64,000 nucleotides of DNA from Massariosphaeria phaeospora. Lineage: Eukaryota > Ascomycota > Dothideomycetes > Pleosporales. Under the pieces are notes generated by a model, which was given only the letters and a program-made list of their open reading frames with translations, searched no databases and was not told where the DNA came from. Positions 1 to 11,269 of this stretch are shown in pieces. The stretch lies in the NCBI GenBank assembly GCA_011032825.1, contig JAADJZ010000004.1, positions 372,001-436,000 on the forward strand. The letters run 5' to 3'. The position numbers were made by a program, and so were the translations under genes. The first letter of the stretch is position 1. Each line of letters opens with the position of its first letter.

Positions 1-132
1 ATATATATCGCCTTCAGTATAGGTACTTTGCGCGTTGTGTTGTTGAGACATTACGTGTTGTTGCCGCGCAGTCGCCGCGCCGGTGTTTAGTGGCCGACTC
101 ACTGAGGTGGCCGACTTACTGATGAAACACGT
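1..132 (+). mobile_element. 3' terminal fragment of a pogo/Fot1-like transposon
   Basis: The terminus GAAACACGT followed by TA (133-134) matches the 3' end of the second copy downstream (GGAACACGT then TA). Just inside it are two adjacent 17-bp units (90-106 and 107-123, both beginning GTGGCCGACT), equivalent to the two units at the 3' end of the downstream copy. The more internal GTTGTTGAGA motif is also shared. The rest of this element lies left of the window. Differences from the downstream copy are largely transitions, as RIP would give. Confidence 0.7.
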
Positions 133-134
133 TA

Positions 135-460
135 AGTGTGTGATTTGATTATGCCGTTCCCAAGATATCGATTCCCTAGTCTCGACTTCCCTGAGAACTA
201 CAGGTCAAGGCGAGTAAGCCAAAGCGTATATCTACTCTTGACAGATACAATACACTACCGTACATGTCCAAATAGCTTGATTCGTTGTTACTATTGTTGG
301 TGTTTACCCGCCCTTTTGCGCTCTCATATCAGGATACGATCGGTTCCGCCCGCATACCTTCATAGCCCTTTATCGCTCGTTATAATCTTCCCCTACGACC
401 CTCCTTGGAACGGCGCAACAAAAGCATTCAGAGCAATTAGAACGCCAAATAAACACTCTA
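135..460. other. Spacer between two transposon copies, no gene seen
   Basis: About 325 bases separate the two related transposon ends, which lie in the same orientation. An open frame runs through it from 136 but shows no recognisable domain, and part of that frame is simply the start of the downstream transposase. The TA at 459-460 is the target-site duplication of the next element. Confidence 0.5.
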
Positions 461-525
461 ACGTGTTCCACCACCGAGCCGTCTACCCCCACCAAAATCG
501 TACTGCGAGCGACAGTACAATTACT

Positions 526-2452
526 ATGCAACCACCACCACCTACTGTATCAACTAGTAACGAAGTTAGAATAACTATTGCTATCAGAGCTACGAAATCC
601 GACGCGTCTTTTTCCGAACGAGCTGCTGCACGCGCCTATTTAGTGCCTCGATCAACGCTTCGCGATCGAACATACGGACGAGCCTCGCGACGCGATTGCG
701 AGCCCAACTGCAAGAATCTTACGCCACTTAAAAAGGACGCGATAGTAGAGCGTATACTTAACCTAGATTCAAGAGGGTTCCCACCGTCGAAGGGCCTACT
801 GCGAGATATGGCCAACAACCTGCGCGCCCACCGAGGGATCAAGCCTGTTGGCATCAACTAGCTAGATCGATTCATTAAGCGACGGGAGGAGCTTAGAACG
901 CGTTGGACTCGATCCTACGATAACCAAAAGAAAAAACAGAAAGATCCTAAGGTTATAAACGCGTGGTTTACAGTAAGCTTGTAGCCAACGTAAAAGCGAA
1001 GCATAGCATCCTAGACAAAGACACCTACAACTTTGATAAATCTAGCTTTATAATAGGCGTTATAGGTTCCCAGCTTGTTATCACAGCTTCAGAGAGACGT
1101 GAGAAACCCAAGATAGTTCAGCCAAGCGATCGCGAGTGGGTTACTGTTATTAGTTGCATCTGCGCTAGTAGGTGAGCGATTTCACCCTTTATTATTTACG
1201 CTGGCAAGGTTCACGTCTCTACGTAGTACGAGGACAACTCTATACCTCGCGACTAGGTTCTCGCTGTTAGTGAGAACAGCTAGACAAACAATAAGCTTGG
1301 AATCGCGTGGTTGAAGCACTTTGACGCGTCTACTGCGACGCGTACTGTAAGCTACAGTAGGTTACTAATTCTAGACAGCTATAAGAGCTACAACTTGCTC
1401 GCTTTCTAGGATTATTGCGTAGAACACAACATTATCACCTTGTGTATGCCCCCGCACTCGTCGCACCTGCTGCAGCCTCTTGACGTTGGCTGCTTTTCGC
1501 CGTTAAAGCGCGCATACAGTACTAAGATCATGCTCTTAGCGCGCAGGTCTGTCACCTACATCGCTAAACTAGACTTCCTTACTGCGTTTAAAACGGCCTA
1601 TTTTAAGACGTTTACAGCAGAGGGCATCAAAGGAGCCTTTAAAGGCGCTAGGCTTGTTCCACACAACCTAGATTCTGTAATATCAAGGCTTAATGTGCGT
1701 CTCCGTACACCTAATCAACCGCCTCAGCAACCTACCTCCTGGGAGTCGCAAACACCAAACAACGCGCGCGAGTTTGAGGCCCAATCTACTCTTATTCGCA
1801 GTAAGATTAAGTCCCGCGTCAACTTATTACCAACTTCTATTGTTAAGTCGCTGCAGAAGCTTGAGAAAGGCGCGCTAGCAGTAGCCTACAAACACGCATT
1901 GATAGTAGATGAGATTGCCCAGCTTCGTATGACTGTTGAGGCTGCAACTAGGCTGGTAAATGGGTAGAGGTTGGGTTAGGGTTGGGTTAGCTTACGTCAG
2001 ACCCCAACCCAACCCTAGCCTTAACCCGCGCTAGTTACTAAGCAGCTTAGGTTGGAGTTGGGTTAGAGTGGTCAAAGCTTAAGGTTGTAGTTGGGTCTTA
2101 CACAATATTTACAACCTATATTAATATTAAGTTTTCTATGTATATTTATCACATTTATTTATCACAGTTTCTTAACTATTTAGGTAACTCTAACCCAACC
2201 TCCAACCTAGAGCTTTGACCACCCTAACCCAACCCCTACCCACGCTAGGTTAACTCTAACCCAACCTTAACCTAAGGTCTGTGCGACCCATAACCCAACC
2301 TATACCCATCGATGGGTACCCCCTACCCATTCGCCAGCGTAAGTGCAGCAGGTGCAGCACTACGACAACGACGCTGTGGACGCTGCGGCAAGACAGGGCA
2401 TAATGCGCGAACCTGTAGAGTAGTTGCTTCTGATAGTTCTAATACTAAATAA
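526..2452 (+). pseudogene. Degenerate pogo/Fot1-type DDE transposase
   Basis: The frame opens at ATG 526 with a helix-turn-helix DNA-binding region (Psq/Tc5-like; roughly 580-860) and is cut by TAG at 859-861, where the family normally continues with Trp. It continues to about 960, then shifts frame. From 963 it carries the first DDE segment (NFDKSSF, family form NFDETGF). Stops follow between 1175 and 1410. The block from 1440 has the hallmark PPHSSHLLQPLDVGCF. After the nested insertion, the C-terminus resumes at about 2333 with a CCHC zinc knuckle (CGRCGKTGHNARTC, about 2370-2415) and stops at 2450-2452. Trp/Gln-to-stop changes suggest RIP. No functional protein is expected. Confidence 0.85.
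1952..2338. mobile_element. Fold-back (MITE-like) element nested in the pogo transposon
   Basis: The ends mirror each other: GCTGGTAAATGGGTAG at 1952-1967 and its inverted counterpart CTACCCATTCGCCAGC at 2323-2338. Several internal blocks are also inverted, for example a GGTCAAAGCT-containing block near 2065-2080 against its complement near 2207-2220. The centre (about 2100-2180) is AT-rich. The arms are full of GGGTTGGGTTAG / AACCCAACC motifs that look telomere-like but are not a regular array. It separates the transposase body from its zinc-knuckle tail, so it inserted after the transposon. The exact ends and target duplication are not certain. Confidence 0.65.
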
Positions 2453-2576
2453 TATACTCTAGCCTACAGTACGATTTGTTGTTGTTGAGATATCGTGATT
2501 TATACTGTCGCTCGCAGTACGATTTTGGTGGGGGTGGACGGCTCGGTGGTGTGGACGGCTCGGTGGTGGAACACGT

Positions 2577-2927
2577 TATAGCATTGGCATCATTGAATCA
2601 TGAAACCGGTGAATAACAAATCCGAGAATAAAACTCTTTCAAAAGGCAAAGGATGCCAGCCAAGCCCAGCAGATATCGCAGGGTATCTTTCGAAGAACAA
2701 AATATAGATGCTTCAAAACCCTGACCACCAGTATTAGAATTAACTCTAGAGAGTTCCGGCTCTCGCTTTGGGACCAGCCTGCTTGTTACAAGGTGACTAG
2801 GGGGTATCATCAGTTTTTGTATCCAGAGAACCCAGTTCCGTATGCATAATGCTGCGTAGCGATTCAAAGCAAATCATCCAGGAGATGCCTCCGCATATCG
2901 AGGATCCTCTGAAATGGCCACGAAGCA
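2577..2927. other. Intergenic spacer, nothing recognised
   Basis: About 350 bases between the transposon end and the stop codon of the Zn2Cys6 gene. It presumably holds the 3' UTR of that minus-strand gene. A short minus-strand open frame (2598-2867) shows no domain and is not called. Confidence 0.5.
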
Positions 2928-5900
2928 TTAACGCCAAGGTCCCATCCTAGGTCCTCCAGAATAGAAAGCAGAGCTAGATCCACCGAGCCCGGCTCCCCCC
3001 AGGCTCTGGTCCATGAACGTGTTCGCCCAATCCTCTACACCAAATAGCTCGTCGAAGTTCATGTTGCCAGGATCAGAGGTAGGGATCATGACCGGCGCAG
3101 GGCCGCTGTGGGGCTGGAAACCTCGTGCGCCTTGGGTGCTTGCCATAGGAGCTCCTTGCATGAGGTACATCGGCATCGGCCCAACTACCTGAGCGCTCGG
3201 GCTATGACCGGCTGAATTTGATATCATATCCGAAAGGTGAGACGGAAGATGGCTTGCTGTGGGAAATCCAGTTCCGAGACCAAAACGTTGAGGGTCGTTG
3301 TTTTCGAAGGTTGTCATAGGTTGAATTCCATAGGCCAATGGGTCCGGAGAAGGGAACATCATTTGAGAGACGTCCGATAGCGGCACATGAAGCCCCACGG
3401 GGTCAATTAACGGGTTAGAATGAGTTGATTCCATCAGAGGGATTTCACTCGGGCCCACCCAATATCCCCCTGGAGTGCTCGTGCTAGAAGTTGGTGTAAG
3501 ACTTGGCGTAGGGTCGAAGCTAGATTGGGGTGAGTTGAAGGCCGGGCCAAGGTTCGCGAGGTACGTTTGCGAAATCGGGAGGGACTGTCCAAAAGCAGTG
3601 CGCTGGGTGTTAGGCAGACATTCTGGAAACGTTGATGATCTTTTTAGCCCTGTGGAAACAAAGTCTTCATCCTGTTTCAATAGGTTTGGACGACTCTGAC
3701 TGGACTGTGGCGATGAAGCCTGCCGACGTTTCTTGCTGGCTGGAATATCACCCCTTTCAACCGCCATAGGCGATCTCTCGAAAACAGTCTGCAAAACGAA
3801 TTAGCATCTACGCTGTAATTAAAGGGCCAATCGAGTCGCTTACGTTGAGCGTGGCTGTGCACCTATCCGCGGCCATGGAGCGCTTAGCAAAGTGGGCCAG
3901 TACCTCACGACCCTCAACCGCGGTCCGAAATAGCTCTTGGCCAGTAGTGCTGTTCGGCGTCTCGAGTACGAAGTACAGAAGAGACATGATTGCGAAGAAA
4001 GAGGTATACATCGAGAACCAGGACGCTCCGTTGAGTAGCTCCTTTCTCTTCATTTCTGCCGAGATGTGCACAATGTTACGCGAGACAGAGATACAGGCTG
4101 ATGCGCATGCAAATGCTCTTTGGTCGACTGGTTTGTTTTGATACGACTGAGAGACATAATGGAGAAAAGGGCGATAGAGCAGAAGCTGAGCGTGACCATA
4201 AGACATCCGCAGGAGTTGTTGTGCCCTAAAATGCGACTTAGCAAGTGAAATATGGTCACCAGATTGATAAGCGTACCGGATGATAGCATATGGTGCCTCC
4301 CCGCCTGGTTTTAATGCCATAGGTAACTGGTCTAACCACTGCTGCAGGTCTCTCTCTATCTCCCGAATCTTGCTATAACCGACAGAATAAGTGACCAACT
4401 TAGCGCCCCTAGGCTCAGCACCTCCTTTGATTGGATACACATATTTGCAGATCTTAGACAATATCTGGAGAATCTTTGTATGCGCATTTGCGGCTGCCAT
4501 TACAGAGATAGTGCCTTCGGGCATGGGTCTGATCTCGGTCTCGGTTATGTATTCGTCGTCGCATTCGGTCGGCAAGGATTGGTCAAAGTCTTCATCTTGT
4601 ACAGAGGTCGGCAAACTAAAATGGGATCAGGGTTAGCCAAATGCTCTCAGTATATCTGGAGGCCGTCTAGTTTATGTCTCGCACATAACGTCATACCAAA
4701 GGGCCCGCCAATAACTTTGATAGAAAGATTGGAGCGCGTTTGCTTTGTTTGCGTTTACATACCCTAACATCGCTGAGACGTATATATCCATCTTGCGAAT
4801 CACCCAAAATACACGTTTCCGGGTCTCGGCTTCGATTGGACTGAAATCGATAGTAGATGACCGGTGCAGTCCCATTCGTAGGGCCGATCGTAGGGCAAGG
4901 CCGATATAACTGTAACAGGTAGATAGTTTAGCAGAACTCTGCAAAAACTGGATCATGAAGACGATGGCCTGAAGCGATGTAAGGTCTCTACAGACCGCTA
5001 TATCGAGTAGCTGTCGCGATACTTGAAAGTATTTGATGCTTGCGGATATTAGTTGCATATTCAAAATGCGGGAGTTTATCAACTTACCCTTCCTCAATAG
5101 TGGACTCGTAGTCGATCGTTTCGGATGCAGTTTCCTTTCTAGAGAGAGTTCCGAGCGCTAGAACAGCATACAATAGTGGTAGGAAGCTAGTCTCGGAATC
5201 CTCGTAGTACTCAAGTGGGATTTCGTATACGCGATCCAGACATTTATAGAAAGTGGGTAAATGAACGGCCCGGAGCAGGGCACCTGCATCGTTTAGGGCG
5301 TTGTCGCAGAGAATCCGCGCTTTCTCTTTCGGTGGCAGACTAGTCCCGCTCGGTAGCACAGTTGATTGATCCGCAGATGAGTGATGACTAGAGCTGGGAG
5401 AATCAAAGGCCTGTGACATCGGACGATATTTGATAAACGGTGATGAGGCGGCCGAAGGCGCAATGATATCACCGAACTGTTGCTGTAATCTTTTGATGAA
5501 ACTCATGCCAGAAGAAGTCCCATGGTACTCCCAGTTGCCTTCTTCATCAAGGTCCAAGTTCCCGGTCGCCTTGACCATCGACTCCAAGTGGGAATCGGGA
5601 AAGTCCTCGCGGGCAAGCACTTCACGACGATGCGGCATACGTAGATCATGCGGTGGCTGTTGCGGATGTAGTGCTCCAATAGACGGTTGGGGGAATATGC
5701 CGTTGTGCAGATGCGCATCGATGCTGGGATCATTCAGGTCAAGCGTCGGAAATAGCACTTGGAGTATGCTCTTCGCGCGCTTCAGTTGAGTCTCAAGAGC
5801 CTCGACATACTGTGGCGCAGCGTTTCGTCTTCTATTGGATGGCTGGTCAAATGTACACTCATAGGAGTAGACGGTGCTATAAATCGAGTTAGTAATTGAA

Positions 5901-6327
5901 GCTGCGCGTCTACCACGGGCAGCTAAGATATAGCAAGCACAACAACGTTGTATTCATGCCAGCTAGTAGGGCCACAGACTCCAGAGTAGGGATTCATACC
6001 AATGGGTGCACGGCTTCCAAAGTTAGCAAAATTCCGACGAGCGCTAAGAGACTTCTTAGAACTAGACAACAGGAGTTTCGGACGTACTTGCTGGCCATCA
6101 CATTTTATCTTCTTTCGGCGGCACTCGTCACATGCTCGAGTTACGCGACGGCGCTTCTGCAAAAGATGCCTGAGCTTCGGCTGCGAATCCGGATTGTCTT
6201 CGTCGTCAGAGGAAGGATGGTCAATAATGTCTGGAGTGCGTGCCGTTGATACGGAGTCGGCGTACTGGCCACTCTGGTCGGGCCCTGCTGGTTTGGCGTC
6301 AATCACCTGGGAGGCTGAAGAATCCAT
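2928..6327 (-). CDS. Zn2Cys6 (Gal4-type) transcription factor with fungal-specific TF domain
   Basis: Six exons: 6327-6088, 6013-6000, 5876-5088, 5038-4763, 4615-3844 and 3788-2928, giving 983 aa. The zinc cluster is CX2CX6C at Cys66/69/76 in exon 1, CX2C at Cys82/85 and Cys92, followed by a basic linker (NRRR) and a short helical region. The second exon is only 14 nt and supplies PCTH plus two bases of Cys85. The middle homology region (about residues 250-650) contains the typical LSTCYSYIGLALRSALRMGL and RKRVFWVIRKMDIYVSAMLG blocks of the fungal_trans (PF04082, xylanolytic activator type) domain. The C-terminal ~300 residues are low-complexity Ser/Pro/Gly-rich, often the activating part. 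It should act in the nucleus; target genes cannot be read from sequence. The next upstream gene is 3.1 kb away. Confidence 0.9.
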
Positions 6328-9300
6328 GGTGTGCTGGGAACCGACGCATGGCTTGGGGGCAGCGGAGACTAAGAGTAGATTGGGGCAATGTCATTATGCA
6401 CCATGACTAAGCTAAAAAGTGGACATATTATACGGCAACAGAGCGCAACAGAGTGGAAACAGTCACCGAATAATCTTGACGCCGAGTATAATGAGCGGGG
6501 CCAAGCGCGGAGGTTGCACTAACGGCTTCGACTTTGATGCTAAGGCGCGGGGCGCTAGGCGGAGACGCCCGCTGGTAGCCACAGCGAATGCTGGGCAAGA
6601 CAGTGGAGTGACGGATCCGAGCCTGCTACTGGAGCGTGCCAGACTGGGAGGCACAGGCTTCTTTGGCGATTTGCGCTCAAGTCTGGCTTGCGCCTTATCC
6701 TCAAATCCCCTCTCGAGTCCAACACCACAGGCTAGCGGCGGACAAGGCTACTTGGGTGGTAACGGAAACAGCACGATTGCCAAGCATGAAAGCCTCGCAT
6801 ACCATGCACGGGTGGCGTCAGGTATCTTTTGCGCAAACCACAATCCGTATGGAGCGCCATAGGCCAAGGAGTCAAGGCCACAAGAGCTTGGAGCAACGAG
6901 CGTGGGGCGCATACGGTCAGACCTCGGGACTTGGTTGACAAGTAATAATGTCCATGTCGGTGTCGTTGGGTGTTCACCATCGCCCTCGCCGTTCTCTTGC
7001 CACAACTAGCGCTGACGGGACATGGATACCGTCGGCCGAGGAGCCTCCCTAGCCAAGGGCTTGCCTTATCGGCCTCAGGCGTCTCTTGCTCTCGGCGTCT
7101 CTTTTAGCAGTGAATATTCCCGAGCCGAGCACCACCACAACCCACTAACCGACGTCAGCCACTATGCCATATCCAATTGAAGGAAGCCATGTTTATCCGG
7201 GCGCGGTGGGTTTAAACCTTTGTGGCTAGACCCAATGTTCCGTGTTCGAAAACATCGCACCGATCTCTTGCCTCGCGTGCGTCTCGGAACAGCTGTTCCC
7301 AGTGCGAGGGTTAGTGAACGTGGGACTTGTTTCGATGGCTTATCGATTGCTGTTTCGTCAACGGTTCCGAGGTTCGAGGGTTACCAAGTAGAGGGACGGT
7401 GGCGGGGTAGTCATCGCTGTGCAGTGTGAACCGTACCGTCAAGCGCACGGCAATATCTGACTGGAGATACCTGGGGGCCGCGTAATCCGTTACTTCGGTT
7501 ATCCAGCATGACAGGAATGACGAATATGAGAAGCTAGCTGTAATAATAACTCCCACTGCAGCATGCATTACCCGTGATAGCAAGTCAACTCGTCGAATCT
7601 CAAATGTAGATCGGACGTTCGTAAAGGGCCTAGTCTCTTGATGTGCGGCGCAATCCCACCCCTTGGCGATGACGCGTCCTTCCCGCTAGCCTGGCGCACC
7701 AATGTCGTTCTGGTAATCTTCTCGATGTAACAGCCACATCGCCTCAACGCCCGGATGAGTGGCGCCTCACGCTGACACACATCCGGCGGCAATGTTCTGA
7801 CCCCATCAAGCGCCCGGGCCTGGAGATATTGTTTTTGAACCAAGACCGCGCTCGGGTAACATTCGATTGTAGAGAGACATTCGTGGTGTCGGCTCGCAGC
7901 GTTGAACATAAGTCCTGATGGTATGATAGTTCTGTTGACGGAAGCTGAAATTCGGACTCAGCCCCGCGTCTTCCGTCTTCCAACCTGGATTTGGGAACGA
8001 GTGGGCTGGGCTGCCGCTGCGGGCGATTCGCTTCCATTTCTCCTACAGGGCTGACCCACAGCGGATGAGGTCCCCACAATCCATCTGGCTAACACATGCG
8101 TGCCCGGGTGCAAATCGATCACAAACTTGTTCCTAGTCTAATAAATGCAGTTTGAAAGTGGATAGCAAACCCAAAACTTGAGACCCTAGATGAGTTGACG
8201 CTGAAAACAAATGAGGCTCTCTGCAGCAAGTTTGAGCTTTGCGAAAACTTCCTCTAAGGGACAAGACTCGCTGCGTAACCGATTGACCGGAGTTATTCCG
8301 CCATTATGTATGTCTTTTTTCTTTAGAACCGGTACTGATTATCGTGCCGACATTGACCGGCGCAAGAAACACCCGATATTTTCGGCTTCAATTCCTGGAT
8401 CCGGCAGTGCACTTGTTCCGCCAAAGTGGCGAATGCTACTCGTATTCTATACGTATACGCGTAAAGACGTCTAGTCAGTTAGGTCAGAATCTCCGGAGCT
8501 GCAAAGAGGGTGTAGGGATTGGAACAATTGTTTGTGAAGTATTCATGGCATGAAACCTCGCCTATGCCCCATACAGAAACGCTCGAAAGATAAGATGGAG
8601 TTGGTTGATTCATCTTGGAGTCACCGGGACTGTCAAATGCCAATGTCGTGATCATGGCGTCTCAATGCGAAGGAGTGTTGAGCTATTTTGTGTGAGAAAT
8701 CCATGTCTTGCGTTGAGTAATGAGATTTATGCCCAGTGAAAACGAGATCAAGAATCCCTAGGGTTGAGGTTCTTCGACCAAAGCTATAGTGCGGTGATGG
8801 AAAGAGGCGACGCTGTGCTGATAAGTGTATAATGTGGCCACGGACTGATTAACAATGAAGCTGAATACGCTATGTGGCAGGGTCCATGGGCGGGTGATGT
8901 TGGAGAACGCGGTGCGGCCAGGTAACGTATTGGTTGCAATTTGTAGCCAAAGTAGTGTCTTTGTTGAACTAAAGAGTGAGATGCTATGATCGACCGAAGT
9001 TGGGTAAATAGCCGTTGACACTAGGTACGGAATATGAGAGAGGATGCCCTCTGTCATGTGATTAACGACTAGTCTCTGTTCGACTACATAGACGGTTCAT
9101 AGGAGACAAACAAAGAGCCAAGTAAACTGCAGCAACTGTAGCGACGGCGTTCGTCCATGGATACGATAATTTGAGTCATCGCGTGCATCTGGATGGAACT
9201 TTGGAGGGCGGGAACTGTCTGTTGATTGCGCCTCGATGAAATATTCAAGAAGGTTGTAAGGCGGTTCTCTCTTTGACAGGACGAGAATCGTATTTGTGGA

Positions 9301-9361
9301 TTGGTAGATAGGACATGTCAAGTGCTGTCCACGGGTGTATGAGGAAGTCGGAGATCGCGCT
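6328..9361. other. 3-kb intergenic region without a recognisable gene
   Basis: Several short open frames exist on both strands (for example 6419-6862, 7568-7909 and 8758-9057), but none shows a domain, a convincing splice pattern or a protein-like composition I can recognise. The part next to 6327 must hold the promoter and 5' UTR of the Zn2Cys6 gene, and the right end the promoter of the ribosomal protein gene. I saw no tRNA, 5S rRNA or transposon terminus here by eye. Confidence 0.5.
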
Positions 9362-9375
9362 AACCCTTCAGGGTT
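9362..9375. promoter_or_regulatory. Inverted AACCCT/AGGGTT motif upstream of the uL13 gene
   Basis: AACCCTTCAGGGTT is a near-palindrome of two telobox-like half sites, 111 bp before the start codon. AACCCT-type sites bound by Tbf1/Rap1-like proteins are known at ribosomal protein genes in several yeasts. Use of this site here is inference. Confidence 0.35.
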
Positions 9376-9485
9376 GGTGTCTTCGGCTAGACCGTGGCTG
9401 CCAAGCGCACAACTTGAAATACCTTCGCGAACATCAACGACACCTCCAAACTAACCCACAGCAACACCACCCCGATTCGACCAGC

Positions 9486-10533
9486 ATGTCGACCTTCGAA
9501 CCGGTCATCGTATGTACCCTCTCACGCGAAGTCTCTTTTGCCTGGTGAGCAATCGGTAGCGCGAGGGCGATTCCCACGCAGCCGCAGATTGCTTCCCACG
9601 TCTTTTGCTATAGAGCTTTCTCGGGCTAACCTGCGACATAGGTCATTGACGGCAAGGGCCATCTGCTCGGTCGCCTCGCCAGCACGGTCGCGAAGCAGCT
9701 GCTCAATGGCCAGAAGATTGTTGTAGTGCGCTGCGAGGCCCTCAACATCTCCGGCGAGTTCTTCCGCTCAAAGCGTACGTCCATCCCCCAATATTCGACC
9801 GCGGTATCGAGAGAATTGGAGGCATCCGGTGCCGGACACAGTTATTAGGACTCGGTGTCTCTTGAGCTCCGGCACTCGCGATCCTCTGGTCCTTTGCGTT
9901 CAAGAACGACGGCTGACATTCGTGGATATCTAGTAAAGTACCAGGCCTTCATGCGCAAGCAGACCCGTTACAACCCAACCCGTGGCGGTGAGTAATTCTT
10001 CCCACGATCGCGCACATAGTCAAAATACTCCTCCACCTCAATGGACATGTGAGCTGGTGCTGATTGGTCAATACAGGTCCCTTCCATTTCCGCGCCCCGT
10101 CCAAGATGTTCTGGCGAACTGTCCGCGGCATGATCCCTCACAAGACCGCCCGCGGAGCTGCCGCATTGGAGCGCCTGAAGACTTTCGAGGGCATCCCTCC
10201 CCCATATGACAAGAAGAAGCGCGTGGTTGTGCCCCAGGCCCTGAGGGTTCTCCGATTGAAGCCTGGACGCAAGTACTGCACTGTCGGTCGTCTTGGACAT
10301 GAGTTTGGCTGGAAATACCAGGACATCGTCGCTCGGTACGGCGCCAACCACCGACAAGATGCTTTAGAGTCGAGTGCTAACAATTCTGCTACAGTCTTGA
10401 GGAGCGCAGGAAAGTCAAGGGCCAGGCATACTACGAACGCAAGAAGGCAGCACGGAGGCAGTTGGCTGAGGCCCAGAAGTCGGCGAATGTGGACGAAAAG
10501 GTCAAGGAGCAACTTGCCGGGTACGGATACTAG
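9486..10533 (+). CDS. RPL16: 60S ribosomal protein uL13 (L13a / yeast L16)
   Basis: Five exons: 9486-9509, 9642-9774, 9934-9987, 10077-10335 and 10395-10533, giving 202 aa, close to the ~200 aa of yeast Rpl16. The protein opens [20 protein letters not shown], with the uL13 nucleotide-like fold start. It continues with the conserved [18 protein letters not shown] and [14 protein letters not shown] blocks and a basic Ala/Lys-rich C-terminal helix. It is a structural component of the large ribosomal subunit in the cytoplasm. The 24-nt first coding exon followed by a 132-nt intron is typical of fungal ribosomal protein genes, where the first intron often sits just behind the start codon. Identification is firm. 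Confidence 0.97.
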
Positions 10534-11269
10534 CTGGCGAGCGGAGGGTGACGCGTTCAAAGTGACGCTTGATCTAGGTCGGCGTGGCAATGCATTGGTC
10601 TCATGGGATTCTTTCAACCTCTATCATACTTCGACCTTTCGGATGGGGTGTCCTGGCAAAAGAGCGCAACCACATTCATGTGCTCACGAGTTTATGGGTC
10701 ATTCTGGGCCGGGTAGCTGATACAGATACTCACTTCCGGCTAGAAGAAATAAGACATGAAAATCTCGAGGCTACATAAGGGTAATGTCGTGACGGCGTTT
10801 ATTCCACTCTACAGTCAATTTATCGGTGTTTTGTTTCGCCGACCCCGTTGCATGTATCCCCAACTTACTCATGCCATGTTCATCTGTCCCCTCCCGATCT
10901 GGCGCGTCGCCAGCTTCGCTTAGCGGCATCAACATGTCGTTGAGTCGTGTTTTGGCACAGCCAGGCCACGTCGGGGCGGACGCTGACTTCCCCTCAGCCG
11001 CCATGAAGTTTGACCTCGGCTTTCGCGTCTCGTCCCACCTCGCCCGAGACATCTACAGACCGGATCGTTTACTTTCTTCAACCTCCCAACTTATTCAAGC
11101 TTCTCACGCCTACAGCCTCAAGTCATCTTACCGGAGCGGGGATCAGTTCAAGTAACCTTGGATCGCCTTCGTTCGCCAATTGACTTCTCGAGGAGCTTCG
11201 AAGCCCATCCGCGTTCGCCCGTTCACACAGCTGTAACTTGACTATACATATCAACCCGCATGTTGGAAC
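10534..11269. other. Intergenic spacer, nothing recognised
   Basis: About 735 bases between two plus-strand genes. It should hold the 3' end of the uL13 transcript and the promoter of the ligase gene. Open frames on both strands (for example 10826-11155) lack recognisable domains. Confidence 0.45.

Larger units (their letters stand above)
461..2576 (+). mobile_element. Near full-length pogo/Fot1-like DNA transposon (Tc1/mariner superfamily)
   Basis: The ends are inverted: 461 starts ACGTGTTCCACCACCGAG and the reverse complement of the right end (to 2576) starts identically. Both are flanked by TA (459-460 and 2577-2578), the usual Tc1/mariner target duplication. The inverted match continues for about 60 bp at the left end. 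The right end has one extra 17-bp copy of the terminal motif (2534-2550 and 2551-2567). Inside is a broken pogo-type transposase and a nested fold-back element. The copy looks inactive because its coding frame has several stops and a frame change. Confidence 0.85.

Noticed and set aside
1968..2320. Interstitial telomere array
   Set aside because: GGGTTGGGTTAG motifs are frequent but irregular and arranged as inverted arms, so a fold-back element explains them better than telomeric repeats.
2598..2867. Small minus-strand gene between the transposon and the Zn2Cys6 gene
   Set aside because: No domain, no splice support, and it lies where the 3' UTR of the Zn2Cys6 gene is expected.
6419..6862. 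Plus-strand open frame of 147 codons
   Set aside because: No recognisable domain; overlapping frames on the other strand are equally long, as expected by chance.
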